Positions 15,653 to 28,708 of a stretch of 64,000 nucleotides of DNA are shown piece after piece. The first letter of the stretch is position 1; every line of letters starts with the position of its first letter. The translations under genes were made by a program, and so were the position numbers. Source of the DNA: Arabidopsis thaliana. Lineage: Eukaryota > Streptophyta > Magnoliopsida > Brassicales > Brassicaceae. The stretch lies in NCBI RefSeq assembly GCF_000001735.4, contig NC_003074.8, positions 2,542,101-2,606,100 of the forward strand, read 5' to 3'. The notes under the pieces were generated by a model. The model ran no database searches, had not been told where the DNA came from, and saw only the letters and a list, made by a program, of their open reading frames with translations.

Positions 15653-18600
15653 TCAGCTCCTTGACCTCTTTTGCTTTTGCGGTATGAAGCGGACACTGTG
15701 CTTCCCAAGTTCAAATGTCTTGATGCTTCCATCATCTAGAGAAACCGACAATGTGGATGTGTCTCCAGAAACGTCTGTCACTGTTCCCTTACGCCTTTAA
15801 CAGTAAATGTATTATTCATTTTAGACATTTAGATTAATGGATGCAATAAGCAGGCCAACCACAAGAGCTTTATTAGTTAAGACGATCAAACTTACCATGA
15901 GTTTTGAGATCCATGGACTTCGACTCTCTTTCCTATTGAATCTTTACCCAACTTTTTCAAAATCCAGTTAGCATCCATCATCTCGTCGTTCCTTGAATTA
16001 TCCTGATGAGAATGTGTTGTAGCTTCACCGTCTTCTTTCAATGAAGCCATGTCCACTAAGCTTGAAGGTCTCTTTCTCTTTGATCTTTGGCCCTTTGCAG
16101 AACTCAATTTTTCATCTTCAGACTGCGTTGTAACCGAAGATGTCTGATCTCCTGAATTAGGTTTCCTGAGTTTAAATTTCAGCAGAGGTCTTGCTTCTTT
16201 CTGTAATGCTGGTGAGATGGATGTTTTGTCATCCACATGATTTCCTTCACTTGTTGATGCAGCAGGGAACTGAGTGACTGACCCAAATGTAGCTTTACTT
16301 CCTTCAGATTGAGTTTTCCCAAACCTTCCAGAGATCTTCAGGGTTCTTACTTCCCCAGTCTGATCAACTTTATCCCCTACAGAAATACATCATTAGCAGA
16401 AAGTTAAAAAAAACTATAGACTTGTATATGTTCAAGAGTTTTGTCCAGTTAATAAGCATATGTAAAAAGTCTTTAAGTATTCTATGTGGTTGTGTATTAT
16501 AAAAAAGATCGCAACATACCACCCAAAGTGGACTGATCTTTGTCTCTCGATAAATGAGAAACAACATTGGACTTCGAAGAACCACTGACATTTATTTTCC
16601 TAGCACCCAGATTAATAACCAACTTCTTTGCCTTTACAGATTTTTCCTCCCCTGCATTCCTTAGGGTATCCTCGCTATCAGAATCATGAGGCTTGCTACA
16701 CTTTATTCTCACTATCCTTGACGGCTTTTCTTCATCAGTCACCATAACATCATCAACCCTCTTGTGTTTTACAATCTTAGGTTCATGTGTTGAGCAAATT
16801 CCAGCTACAGAAGAATTAACGTCCGATTGTTCGTTTATCTGAAAACCCACATTATCAATTCTAACACCACCTAGTCGGCGTCTCTCAGATCCAATCTCCT
16901 GATGAACTTCAGGCTCCAACTTAGTGTGACTACCTTTTTTACTAGCATGCTTTTTACTTGAAGAGTGTTTCCCATACTCCTTGCTTTTCTTTGGGGATTT
17001 TTCCACCAAACCTTTAATCGAAAACTTCAGTGAGCGCCCAGATACGGGTCCATTTTCTTCATCATCTGAAAATGGAAATATCGAAAATATTTCCTCCTCT
17101 GTTGGCAAACCAGCAGCAGCCCTTAAACTAGCAATCAACTCTTTGTCCACCACATCTTTTTTCTTCCAAAGTTCTTGAACTGCATCCTGAAGATCCTTCA
17201 CCTGAGAAGCCAAAGATAGAATTTGAGAACCAGGAAAACTTATATGATCAACACACTAGCAAATTGTACTATTGAACCCTCTTTCCATTCCAAAGGAAAA
17301 CCCCCTGCTCGACGAGCAATACGTATATGACAATAAGAACCAAGAAGAATGATCTGAGTGACTGAGAAGCGAGGGTACTAATAACAGGGTAACAGGAACA
17401 GGCATACCTGATAACACTCCCCACGGCATGTGGCACATTTATATTGTAGCTTTCCATCAACTTGAAACTGCATATATTTGTCATCACTGCATGACAGTTT
17501 AAAGAGGCAAACAATTTCAGATTTACTATAACTCAAATACATTATGCGATGCATACTTAAAATATGACTCAATCTAATTGGTAGTATATATCAGATGGCA
17601 GATGCAACAGAGATAACTATGTTTACAACAAAATAATGAGGACGAACCTTATTCCATCACAATGGCAATGCACCCAGCGTTGACAAATATCGCAGCATAC
17701 CATTGGGGTTGATTCCGAATCCCTATACACCTATACAAGATAAGCAAAACCTGGTTAATGCAACACTAAAGAGGCGTTATGTTTTGCTACGGGGATCAAG
17801 CATTAAAAAATAAAGGCCATGATAATGCTATTGCTAAGACTTATTTTGCTTAATATACCTTCAAGCATACAGGGCAATAATTTCCCTTAACAAACAATCT
17901 GCCACAAGCATCACAGCAAGTATATGATAAAAACCACCTGTTACAGTAGAAAACAAGAAAGAACAAAAGTGATCAACAGACTTTTAATAGGGCAATCTAT
18001 CTGCAAATTCTTAACTAGCAAAACAAAGTATAATTGTTCTGCTCACTTGTAAGACCAACCTACCCCGCAAGAGACTAAGAATGTATACCTGACACTCAGG
18101 CCATTTCCAGGGACAGTAGAATCACAGCTGTGGCATCTTGTATGCTTTGGGCAGAGATATGGCCCAGAACTAACATTCTGTACGGTCAGGATAAAATAAA
18201 TAAGCCAATTCACTTTACTTTAAAAGATAGTCACATGAAGAGGCTATCTGTCAGGTACCTTGTGTGGAGGATGTTGGCAATAACAATGGTAAGCAGCATC
18301 ACACCTTTTGCAGAACATGAACTTGTTAGGATCTCCTGTTCTACGGCAGACCTAAGGAGGGTAAAAGACTCGGTGAGGCAGGTTCAAAGATCTAAGGACA
18401 CTCTATATAACAGTTAGGCTAACACTTTTATATATGTTTCATTACTTAAGACAACTTGTTTCGTTAGTTTAAAAAAAAACATATGTTTTATCAATCACTT
18501 TTCGAAAAATTGGCAGTGCTCAGATGCAACAGATATCACAAAGAAGAAAATGAGAAACTAGAAAGAAACTACCTCACAAACCCGGCAAGAGGGACAACTC

Positions 18601-19434
18601 CATGAACTCCAATGAAATAAATCTGCAACTTACATCAATTAGACCCAAAACACAGACTTTAGCAAGCGAAGAAAAGGACAGCAGCAAATAGAATGTAAAG
18701 TACCTCTATGTTGAGCCCAAGACTTTAAACAATTCTTGTGGTACTTCTTTCCACAGTCTTTACAAGAAAGCATCCTCCTTGCTCTATCACTTCCTTCACC
18801 TTCTCCTAGGAAGCACATTCTGCACATTATATTCATGCCGGAGTGGCCTAATTCTTCACCAGCATGATCGTTTGAGGTAAGCTGTACAACAAACAAACAA
18901 CAACAAAAAACTCAATCAAAGCGAAGTCAATACAGAAAAAAATTAATATCATCTTCATAAAAAAAAAAACTCACGTCATTGACACCAGATTCAAACCTCC
19001 GAGCATAATCCTCAGCAGCTTCGACAGTAACAGCAGCTTGTCTCTGAAGAGCAACACGTTTCTTCTGAGCAGAAGCTTCCTCCGCCAATTCATCAACACC
19101 AGAACCAATAGCACCATCTCCAACCCCCAAAATCGAAACCGTCTGAGGAGCAGGAACAACCTTAGGAACCCTAACTTGAACGGTACCTCCAATAAAAACA
19201 TTAGAAGAAACAGCAGGATCCTTGAGAAACTCCTCCACTCGAATAACCTCTTTCAAAAACTTATGTTTCGCATTGGCTCCACGGAGATCCCGAGAAAACC
19301 CTAAGGAGCAATGGCAAATCCGACGACTACAACAAAAGAGAGTCGATTAAACAGAGAAGAAGATAATAGTGAAGCGTTAAAGGAATAGATAGATAGAGAT
19401 ACCATGTAATTGGACAAGCTACGTGAAAGGCCAT
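15653..19434 (-). CDS. Multi-PHD-finger nuclear protein
   Basis: Likely chromatin-associated protein of 779 residues read from 12 exons, including 19403-19434, 18975-19326, 18704-18881, 16520-17201, 15896-16376 and 15653-15794. A first Cys/His cluster begins CRMCFLGEGEG and contains CKDCGKKYHKNC. A second contains CRVCEVCRRTG, CKRCDAAYHCYC and CPKHTRCHSC. A third contains CCDACGRLFVKGNYCPVC, CCDICQRWVHCHCD and CATCRGEC. These are PHD zinc-binding patterns, the second pair resembling the extended PHD arrays of trithorax-type proteins. The C-terminal half is Lys/Ser-rich and low complexity, with a putative nuclear signal (KRSRS at the end). No SET or catalytic domain is present, so it is probably a histone-mark reader or complex subunit. 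Probably At3g08020. The 32-nt first exon is unusually short but in frame. Confidence 0.88.
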
Positions 19435-20295
19435 CCCATATATCCTCACCCCAACAAAAATTATTCCTCTCGCCTCCAAACGGAAAAAAAAAAAAAAAAA
19501 TCGAGATTTTGATTTTTAGAGATCGCTTCTTTCTCTTTTTTTTTTTTATATTTAATATAATAATATAAGGATCGGTAATGTTAATAACTCTATTAGTATT
19601 AATGAATTAATCAGTAGTTTCTTTGTGTAGTAGAAAAAGGGTCGTCTCTTTTGGTGAGCTCTGTGAGTTTTGGTTTGGACGCAGAGATAAGGTGCTTTTC
19701 TCATCTCAACCTTAATCAACGATGTTTTTAAGATGCAGCCAAAGAAACCGAGTGCGTGTTGCTTCTTCCAATCAAAAGCTTCCACGTCACATCACAATTG
19801 TGTTCTTCACTATACAATATTGGAATTTTTGGATAGACAGCTGTTGCATTTTTAACCCAAAACTTTCCTAAGTATTTTACCAAATAATCATATATATATA
19901 GAAGAGAAAAATCTGTAGAGCAATAAAAACTTAGAAATCCAAAATCTTTGACTTGGTAAATTTGTTATTGTCTAAAAACACCGATGGTGACATTGTAACA
20001 ATATTTTTTACGAAATATGCCATCACACAGTTTTGCTTATTTGTGCACAACAGAAAATTTAATATGCAATTTATCTATTTAATGATCTAATGACTACAAA
20101 TGATCTTGATTTTTTTGCCAAACATAAATCTCCCCGAAACGTTAGAGTAGCCAAGTCTTCCTTTACGATAATAACACCAAATCTAAAAGAAGACGAGAGG
20201 GAGAAACTCAAGTAAGAATTTGAATTATAGTATCAAGAACCTTTCTCGACCAGCCCCACTAAAACGAGAGAGAAGATGATCGAAAAACATTTGTT

Positions 20296-20420
20296 CTCCA
20301 AACTGGTTTTGGGCCAACTTTCTATGATTTAAAATTGGGCTCAAAACTTTTATCAATGAAAGGTAAAATGATACATTTGGGCTCCAAACTAGTTTTAGGC
20401 CAGCTTTCTATGAGGTAAAG
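20296..20420. repeat. Pair of 39-bp imperfect direct repeats
   Basis: Copies at 20296-20334 and 20382-20420 share CTCCAAACT-GTTTT-GGCCA-CTTTCTATGA with single-base differences. The phrase GGGCTC also sits beside each. They look like the remains of a tandem duplication or old element. Confidence 0.6.
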
Positions 20421-21971
20421 TCCCATACAAATTATTATTTTTTGTTGTTGGGGTTGATTATTCAATGTAGACATCAATGTACAAACTACCCAACTACAAA
20501 GCATCTTTACTTTAAACTCAACTACTCTCTCTTATTTAACTAAAACTACTAAATTAATTGATTAGTATATCATAGCTTACAAAACATGTTTTTAGGTTTT
20601 ATATTCCCGAGCAAAACACTTGTCTAATCTAGTGTGTGTTATTATGGTTACAACTTACAACGAGTTAATCTGATCAAAAATAAGAGAAGGCAAGTGAAAG
20701 CTAGACATAACCATTCGTAATTAATAATTGCAACATGGAGCAATCGCGGCCGCATGGGGGCAAATGTATCGAGTGGATAACATAAATAGATAGAAAACGC
20801 CAAGGACCCTACACAACACGTAATTTAGTGATGTGTTTATTCTATTATTCAGCTGATAGCCACATGCATTCGCTGACTATAACAAGCCTATAGTCATAAT
20901 ATTGCACATGCCTCTGATTTTGTATAGATAGAGATATTCATTTAAAATGCCAATTATTATTGGAACCAGCCAAAGGCAGAATTGCCAACGCCTTCTCTTC
21001 CTCCATAATTACCTTTGCATCTGCCGCAATTCCCGTTATTACGATCAACAAAAAAAGAGCCAACAATCTGATGATATCTTGTGCAATTCTTATACGATCT
21101 TGTCAAGCATAAACAATATGAAAAAGAATCTGATTTTGAATGTGCAATTAACTTTATGCCAAAGTAAATGATACTTTAATAACTCGGTAATCGTTATTAA
21201 TAATATACGTGTGTTTTATAGATGCTGCCGCCTGCCGCCTATATGTGACTTGGTTGTTCATTACCGATGTTTTGAGATTTATAAACTAAGTTAGTGGTAT
21301 ATTTTGTGTTTTTTTACATGTTAGACCAGTTCTTTTTTAAAACGCTTATATGATGAGGTAGAGTATATTTACTATAATGTAGTAGTTTAATATTGAAGTC
21401 TTGAGAATATTTGCTCTGTTTAGTTAGCACATCGATAATTTTTGACATCAGCCATATCTCTACGCATACTAAGTATCATTTCCAAGATAGTTTACCATCA
21501 AAGACGACAAAATTCCCACTAGCTTTGTTATGAGGAAACAATAACTCTATGTATATGCATGCATGAAAACATTTTTAGATTTATGTAGTAAAATTTCAAT
21601 ATCTCTACAGTAACAAGCATATATCAATAACACTAACCAAGGAAAACTCATTCTCTAATTATCTCCTCTCATCTTTGATCTTCTCAATATTGTCTCATTT
21701 AGCTAACTTTAGTTCCTCTCAATTTCTCTTATTACCATACAAAATTTACTAATTACTGTACAAAAATTACCAAATAAAAGGCCACAAATATCTTAGGAAG
21801 AAATGAAGCAAGGCACAAGTGCCAATACGAGATTAGAGAGCATGAATTAAGGAGAAAAGTCGGTTTCGGTTCAGTAAGACAGACAGACAAAATCCATCGT
21901 TGGGGTCCAGTCACATTACCTCTTTCTACGTGATTTCCTCTCTCTCCACTCGCTTTTAATCCTTTCACTTG

Positions 21972-21978
21972 TATAAAG
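21972..21978 (+). promoter_or_regulatory. TATA box of DUF642 gene
   Basis: TATAAAG lies 113 bp before the start codon at 22091. CT-rich leader sequence follows about 30 bp downstream, as expected for a start site near 22005. Confidence 0.6.
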
Positions 21979-22090
21979 TCGTAGCATCTCGAGATCGTCT
22001 TCCTCTCACAATCTCAAATTCTTCGGACCTTTTCTCTCTCCCCTGAAGCTCCCCTCACTCACTCTTCTCCGAGGAAGAACAACAGAGACA

Positions 22091-23719
22091 ATGGCGGTTC
22101 CCAAAGCCATTATTCTACCTATCTTGCTACTCATCTGTGGTGCTGCTCTCGGAGCTCCTGCTTCTGAAGGTAAATCGCGCGCACACACACACACACTCAC
22201 TGTCTATGGTTTGCACTGGTTTGCTCTGTTTTGCTTTTGACAAGTTTTCGATTCTGGAAGATGGGTCTTCTCTACTTGTGATTCTAAAGCAAGATTTGGT
22301 GTTTTTGGAAGAAAAAGATTCAATCTTAGTCTCTAGATCTAAGATTTATCTCTCTGTTTACTTCTTCAGGTTATCTTCGTAATGGAAACTTCGAAGAGTC
22401 ACCAAAGAAAACCGACATGAAGAAAACAGTTCTACTAGGCAAAAACGCCTTGCCCGAATGGGAAACCACCGGTTTCGTCGAGTACATCGCCGGCGGTCCT
22501 CAGCCAGGAGGCATGTACTTCCCAGTGGCTCATGGAGTCCACGCCGTGAGGCTCGGAAACGAAGCTACAATCTCTCAGAAGTTAGAAGTGAAGCCAGGTT
22601 CTCTCTACGCACTCACGTTTGGTGCGTCGAGAACTTGTGCACAAGACGAAGTTCTTAGAGTCTCTGTACCTTCTCAGTCCGGTGACTTGCCACTTCAAAC
22701 ACTTTACAACAGTTTCGGAGGTGACGTGTACGCTTGGGCCTTCGTCGCCAAGACTTCTCAAGTTACTGTGACTTTCCACAATCCTGGAGTTCAAGAAGAT
22801 CCTGCTTGTGGTCCTTTGTTGGACGCTGTCGCCATTAAAGAGCTTGTTCATCCAATCTACACCAGAGGTAATTATTGGAAGCTTTGGTTTGGTTCTGGTT
22901 CAATTTCCTAGGGTTTTAGTTTCCGGTTTAACCGAACTCAATTAAAATACCATGGTTCAGTTTTGCTTTTGGTTTAGATTCGGTTCGATTTTAGATAAAT
23001 ATTTGAAAAATCATACATATTATATACACGACGATATTGTTAATCCTATAGAAATAATTCGTATGTAATGAATTGTCCAATTTTGGTTCAATCCTGTTTT
23101 TGGTTCACTTTGGTTCGGTTTGGTATAATGCTTATTACCAGTCCCGGTTTTATCTGTTGAAGAATTTGGTTTCATAATTCGATTTTTCTGACATGTAGGG
23201 AACTTGGTGAAGAATGGAGGGTTCGAAGAAGGTCCTCACCGTCTAGTGAACTCCACACAAGGAGTCCTACTCCCACCTAAACAAGAAGATCTCACATCAC
23301 CTTTACCTGGTTGGATCATAGAGTCACTCAAGGCAGTGAAATTCATAGACTCTAAGTACTTTAATGTCCCCTTTGGACATGCTGCGATCGAGCTAGTTGC
23401 AGGCAAAGAAAGTGCCATTGCACAAGTCATTAGAACCTCTCCTGGTCAAACTTACACCCTCTCCTTCGTCGTTGGAGATGCTAAGAATGACTGCCATGGT
23501 TCCATGATGGTTGAAGCTTTTGCAGCCAGAGATACACTCAAAGTACCACACACTTCCGTTGGTGGAGGTCATGTCAAGACCGCGAGTTTCAAGTTCAAGG
23601 CGGTTGAGGCAAGAACTAGAATTACTTTCTTCAGTGGTTTTTACCATACCAAGAAGACTGATACTGTATCTTTATGTGGTCCTGTCATTGACGAGATTGT
23701 GGTTTCTCATGTCGCTTAG
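22091..23719 (+). CDS. DUF642 cell-wall protein
   Basis: Secreted protein of 365 residues belonging to the spermatophyte-specific DUF642 family, found in the cell wall and linked there to pectin and pectin methylesterase. Exons are 22091-22169, 22370-22867 and 23199-23719. Residues 1 to about 22 are a signal peptide ending near ALGAPAS. Two tandem galactose-binding-like (jelly-roll) halves follow. Each half begins with a similar phrase: LRNGNFEESP in exon 2 and LVKNGGFEEGP in exon 3. Each half also carries family blocks (LPEWETTGFVEYI, SLYALTFGASRTCAQ; LPGWIIESLKAVKFID, YTLSFVVGDAKNDCHG). The intron at 22868-23198 divides the two halves, consistent with ancient domain duplication. That intron contains several degenerate GGTTCGGTTT-like phrases. 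No catalytic residues are expected. Probably At3g08030. Confidence 0.93.
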
Positions 23720-24492
23720 ATTAAGTTTACTCTTTATGACAACTGCACTTGTGTTCTTAGACTGGTCATGGACTTGGTGCCTTGCTTTGTATGTCTTGGC
23801 TCCTTTTGGAATTGAGTTATTGTCATCAAGTTAAAATGAATGATATATTATTGTAATATGAAATGTTTTGAGTTAAACGAATACCAAGAAGTATAATCTA
23901 GGACATTCCAAAAAGTGCAAGGAAATTAATACCTATAAAGTATAATTATTTGTTAATCACAAGTTGAAAATTTGAATTAAAGTGTAAATTTTGGATTCAT
24001 TAAAAACAGTCTTAAGATTTGAAGTACATAGTTGAAAAACTTTAGAAAACACTTTTAGAAGTGAAACTTATTAAAATACATAGAAATTGAGTAAGAACAA
24101 ATCTAATGGTTCAATTAATTAAAATCTGAGCCTAATTTTGGCTCTTAACTAAGGAAATAACTGTGGTCAGATTTTCTTTAGTAAAAGGATAAGATCCAGC
24201 TTTTTTTTCTTACATTTTTTTTAACCAACACCAAATCGACACTTGGACACCGGATATCTTTGAACCATCTAGTCTAGCTGAAACATACTCATACAGAATA
24301 TTCTATTTGGGTAGAAAAGCCAGTGAGGGCAGAGGGCTCCATATTTTAATGACTTAAAAATATGCATTATTTATGTGAAACTGATAATATGATAACGGTC
24401 TCTCGAACAAAATGTTGAAAAACAAACACAAGAACCATAAACAAAAACGAAGAAGGAAGAAGAGATGCAACTCGTTATAAATAAACTAAGTC
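23720..24492. other. Convergent intergenic region DUF642 / FRD3
   Basis: AT-rich 3' UTR space between facing stop codons. Nothing beyond likely polyadenylation signals is seen. Confidence 0.55.
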
Positions 24493-27297
24493 CTAGGAAG
24501 ATGAAGAGGATGATCGTCCACGCAAGAACCTCCACGGTCCAGTTCCTGTCGCCATCCTGCATAAATTCAAACACTCAGTCAAATACTGCTTCTACTATAG
24601 TGGGCTATAGTAAAGGCCCAATTTAAATACCTGGCAATTCCAGTAATAGCCCGGAGAGCCATATAGATTGTAAGAGCTATCCATATTCCTATGAAACCAT
24701 TGGTCTTTGCCATATATATTACTGCTGCAATGCTTATGGCCGCCACTCCCACCTGATTTATCATAATTGGATTACAAGAAAAAAAGATAGACAAAGTTTA
24801 AGTCATTTCAAAAAAAAAAAAAGGAATTTTAATCATTTCATAGTATATATAGTGTGCATACCATGGAGTATGCAGTGTAAGCAAAATCAGATGCTCCAAA
24901 ATTGACTCCATCCAATACAAAGGCGAGAGAGTTTATTGGCTGCGTTGCTGCTATAAACTGCATAAATATATATAACCTCTTCTCATTAGTAAAATTCTTT
25001 TAAAATGATTTTTATACTATAGTAATTATTATTTGATTATTAGTTACCGGTATTCCGATGGCCATGAGGTGAATAACAGCAGGGTCCTTGGAGAAAACTC
25101 CGGCACCAAAGTAGAGACCTAGTCCAACAAAAACGGACAGTCCAAGTCCTAACACAAAACCCATCTGCGTATCAAATTCATTTCTGTTTTAGTTACACAA
25201 TTATTTTATTTTTAAAGAAAGGTTTGGTAATGTGATTTTTGGACCGAACCTGTAGAACACGGGATGCAACAGCAGTCACTTTGTTATAGTCCTTCTCAGC
25301 AAACGAACAAGCCAGAATCGCCTGCAACGTATTGAATGATCATTTTCTACATACAACTTGATCAACCATATAAACTATACATAAATTAATACAACGAGAA
25401 AACATGATTACCTGACCAGCAACGGCAAGACCATCATTGAGAAGAGAAGAAGTTAACCATACTTGTAAACAAATCTGAAAAGCAGCCATTGGTGTTGTAC
25501 CCAGCCGCGCCGCCATTGCTGCTGCTAAGGTCTGACAAAACGTCACTGCTATGGTCCTCGCCAGCAATAGTAGCCCTTTCATTTTTAATACTATACTTGT
25601 TAGACATATATCCACATTTCTCATTTTCTTAACTATATATTTCAAAATATTCAATATTTTAAATATAGACCTTATTTGATTGAATTCTATTATTATATAG
25701 ATAAATTTTTTGTTAATTTATTTTTGGACTCTGTGCATTAGCTCCTACGACGGATCTTGTTTTTAAAAAAAAATATTATTGCAAGAACCACAACTTTTAA
25801 TAAATATGCATCCATACGTACCATTTTTAAGGAACCTTCCAAACTGCAAATCCCCGAAGTTTGGTGGAATCAAATTAACTTTCTTTGCGAGGAAGACGAA
25901 CAATATTAGAGTCATGAAGTACCTTCACGTACACAAACAAATCATTTGTTTTTGTTTGAGGTTATGACTTCACAAGTCTATTTATAGCTGTAGAAAAACA
26001 AGAGTGCGCCTAGCGATTTTGTTCAATAATGATCACTTTTGCATGTGTGGAATTTTTTTAGTGATTTCTCTTACTGAGAAATGACATGGGCAATGGCTGC
26101 ACCGATGATCCCTAGACGAAGCACAAAAATGAAGATGGGGTCGAGAACTATGTTGATAACATCTGCTACGACTGTTTCACGCATTAAGGCAAAATATTAT
26201 AAGAAGTAAGGAGAGTGATCATTAAAGATGATCTAAGTTAACAACTTAATTACCAGTGGCAAAGAGAGGAGTTTTGGTGTCCTTGAATCCACGAAAGATG
26301 CCTTGCATAGCAAGAGATAGAAGCAATGCAGGAGCCCCCAAAGCTCGTATGCTCAAGTACTTGTGTGCTGGTGATAACATTGGTGAATTCTGTTATCCAA
26401 ATTCAACTCAAATTAGTCAAAACATTTTATGCTATAGATCCCAACAAAATATGTATATTTCTGAAAACTTACTGGTTTCACTCCCATGACGCCTAGAAGC
26501 AACTTTGAACTGAAAATCAAGAAAATAGCTTGCACAAGGCCAAGGATTAACCCCAAGATCATAGCTGTTGATGCTGTTCTAATGGTCCTCTTCTCCTTTT
26601 TATTCGATTTGTTTCCGCTATTTGACTTTGTATCCGGAGCTAAGTTTAATACAACCAAAAAAACAACAAATTGAAACAAAAGAGATCGAGAGAAGAAACC
26701 AACAGTAAAAAAACAATCGAAACTTTAATAAAAGTTATCAATGTCGAGTGAGATATGCGGAATTTACCTGGAGGTTGCTGTGGCTGGTTGGTATCGTTAC
26801 TTGTAGGTGAAGAAATGCCCTTTTCCAAAGAATCTTGAACAAGTATAGTTTCTGCATGAACAAGATTGGCTTTGTTTGCTTCTTCTTTCATCTTCTCCAT
26901 CGTGTCTTCCTCTGCCACAAATGAAGTTGTGAGGCTCACAAGTGGGAATATCGTAATTCTAGAAGCTTGATTGAATATGGCAATGGAAACTCCAACCGCC
27001 GCTAGCTGAACCGCTCCTAAACGCCCGACAAAAGCGGTATCAATCAGAGAAGCGATTGGATCAGCAGCTAAAGCCAAAGCTGCTGGAAACGCGATGCCTA
27101 GAATCTCTCGCCCAGTTGTGTCCCTACTGAATACATGTCTGCAATTTTACATAAATAAACTAATGTTATGCATCACTTCTTTCAAAAATTTCATCACCAT
27201 TTCATGAATACATAAACACACACCTTAAATCTTTGAAGATAACGAGAAATGGGATTGGCTTCTTCACCGTAGCAAGATCATCACCAGTTTCCGTCAT
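24493..27297 (-). CDS. FRD3: MATE citrate transporter FRD3
   Basis: Multidrug and toxin extrusion family transporter of 526 residues. FRD3 is known to load citrate into the root xylem and apoplast, keeping iron soluble for transport to the shoot. Twelve coding exons were read, for example 27224-27297, 26768-27138, 26473-26639, 25412-25575 and 24493-24556. About twelve hydrophobic helices are visible. A long hydrophilic loop after the second or third helix (Glu/Lys-rich, then TSNDTNQPQQPP and a Lys-rich KSNKKEKR) is typical of the plant FRD3 clade. MATE-family blocks include PALALAADPIASLIDTAFVG, ATVVADVINIVLDPIF and ALAFVLDG-type sequence near SLAFVLDGVNFGASDFAY. The C-terminus ends in a Ser run (RGRSSSSS). 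The start ATG gives the known MTETGDDLA N-terminus. No lesion is seen, so the gene looks intact. Confidence 0.96.
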
Positions 27298-28674
27298 AGA
27301 TCTTTTTCCTCTGTAACTGTCTCTGTAATTAATTTGTTGTGTCTGAAGATATCAATAAGTGTTTCGAAGAATCGGGGAAGCAAAAGGAACGTTTATAGTA
27401 GATGCTATGTACAAACGTGTTTTTATTTATAGACACGTAATGAGCATGCATATCTTTGCTTATTTAATATCTAAATCAATAAAAGAAATTATTTTCTATA
27501 ATTATTGAAGAAAACAAAGGTTTCCTTCCCTAACTTTTTTGCTGCTCTTTATTTCCGTCCAAACTTAAGACACCAATATTATGGAATTTCTCTTCTCATT
27601 GAGGGAAAATAGGTACGCATAAACATCGTAATATATATACTTCTATTAAGTAAATCCCACACTAGAAGTTTTTGGCTTGCCCTTGTTGATTATTTTAACT
27701 TCTATGATTTCTTTAATCAATAGGAAAATATGGTTTTCGTGAACTTTTACTCGTGAAAGATAAAGAGTCTTCTATTTTTATATTGAGTAAATAAGTTTTC
27801 TTTTCATGAAAGTTTTCTTACATGTATTCATCATAGTGGGAAAGAGTTTATTTTCATATAAACTTCTCATTTTTCTTTGATATTTTCCACTAAAAAAGTG
27901 AATCATTTTGCGTAATTGGAATTCACTAGTTGACAAATAATGTTATTTTATCATTGAATAACAACTAATTAATAATTCAAAAGCTTATTTTTTTAGGCAG
28001 TTATCAAAACTTTTATGTGTCTTTGTGTATGTTAGATAAAATATTTTCGGGTTAATTTGGTATAGAATTAAATTGAAATTATTTATATTTTTAATTAAAG
28101 AAATTTAATACTATGATTAAAATAGTATTATAATTCATTTAATAATATTAGAGATAGATGTTTACTATCACAATTTAGCTCCTAACTACACTTTATCATT
28201 TTTATTAATGTTTAATTTGTAAGTTATCCTCGAAACGTTCTCATATTTACACATCGGGATTTTGGAAAAAAATTCCGTCCGCTCAATTAATATATTAGTT
28301 TTTTTTTGTATTTTAACTAAATAAGTTGCAATCGTCATTTTATTTTTGGTAAATAACTAAACGACGAAAATACCGTTTACAATTTTGGCGATAATTAAAG
28401 TTTTTGGCGTTATCGTACAAAGTATAAAACTGACATATATATGAAATTTCGGTAAAAATAACGGTATTTATAAATTATATTAAGAAAACGATGTTATTTA
28501 AAAAAATAACATGGTACTTTATAATGATTCCTTGCATAGGACCTCGGTTCCAAGATCTTTGATCTTTTTGATGCCTCTTAGGACGTTGAAAAGAGAAATA
28601 AGTTGTAGCATTACTAAAAACACATGCTTGTCGAGCATTGTTTAGAGAATTGCATAACGTTATTTGTCGATGGA

Positions 28675-28708
28675 GGGGTTTCTGAGGGAGGGAGGAAAAG
28701 AGGGAGGG
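28675..28708 (+). other. G-quadruplex-capable tract
   Basis: Five G runs of three or more bases (28675-28678, 28686-28688, 28690-28692, 28702-28704, 28706-28708) lie within 34 bp, in an otherwise AT-rich region. The loops are 1 to 9 nt. Confidence 0.6.

Larger units (their letters stand above)
19435..22090. other. Divergent intergenic region PHD gene / DUF642 gene
   Basis: This 2.65-kb AT-rich interval holds the PHD-gene promoter (CT/T-rich leader 19470-19550) and the DUF642 promoter at its right end. An 86-bp-offset imperfect direct repeat lies at 20296-20420. A NotI-like GCGGCCGC occurs at about 20748. Small ORFs here lack any family character. No RNA gene is recognised. Confidence 0.5.

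Noticed and set aside
19552..19785. 77-codon minus ORF upstream of the PHD gene
   Set aside because: No family motif, no TATA or leader of its own, and low-complexity tail; most likely chance.
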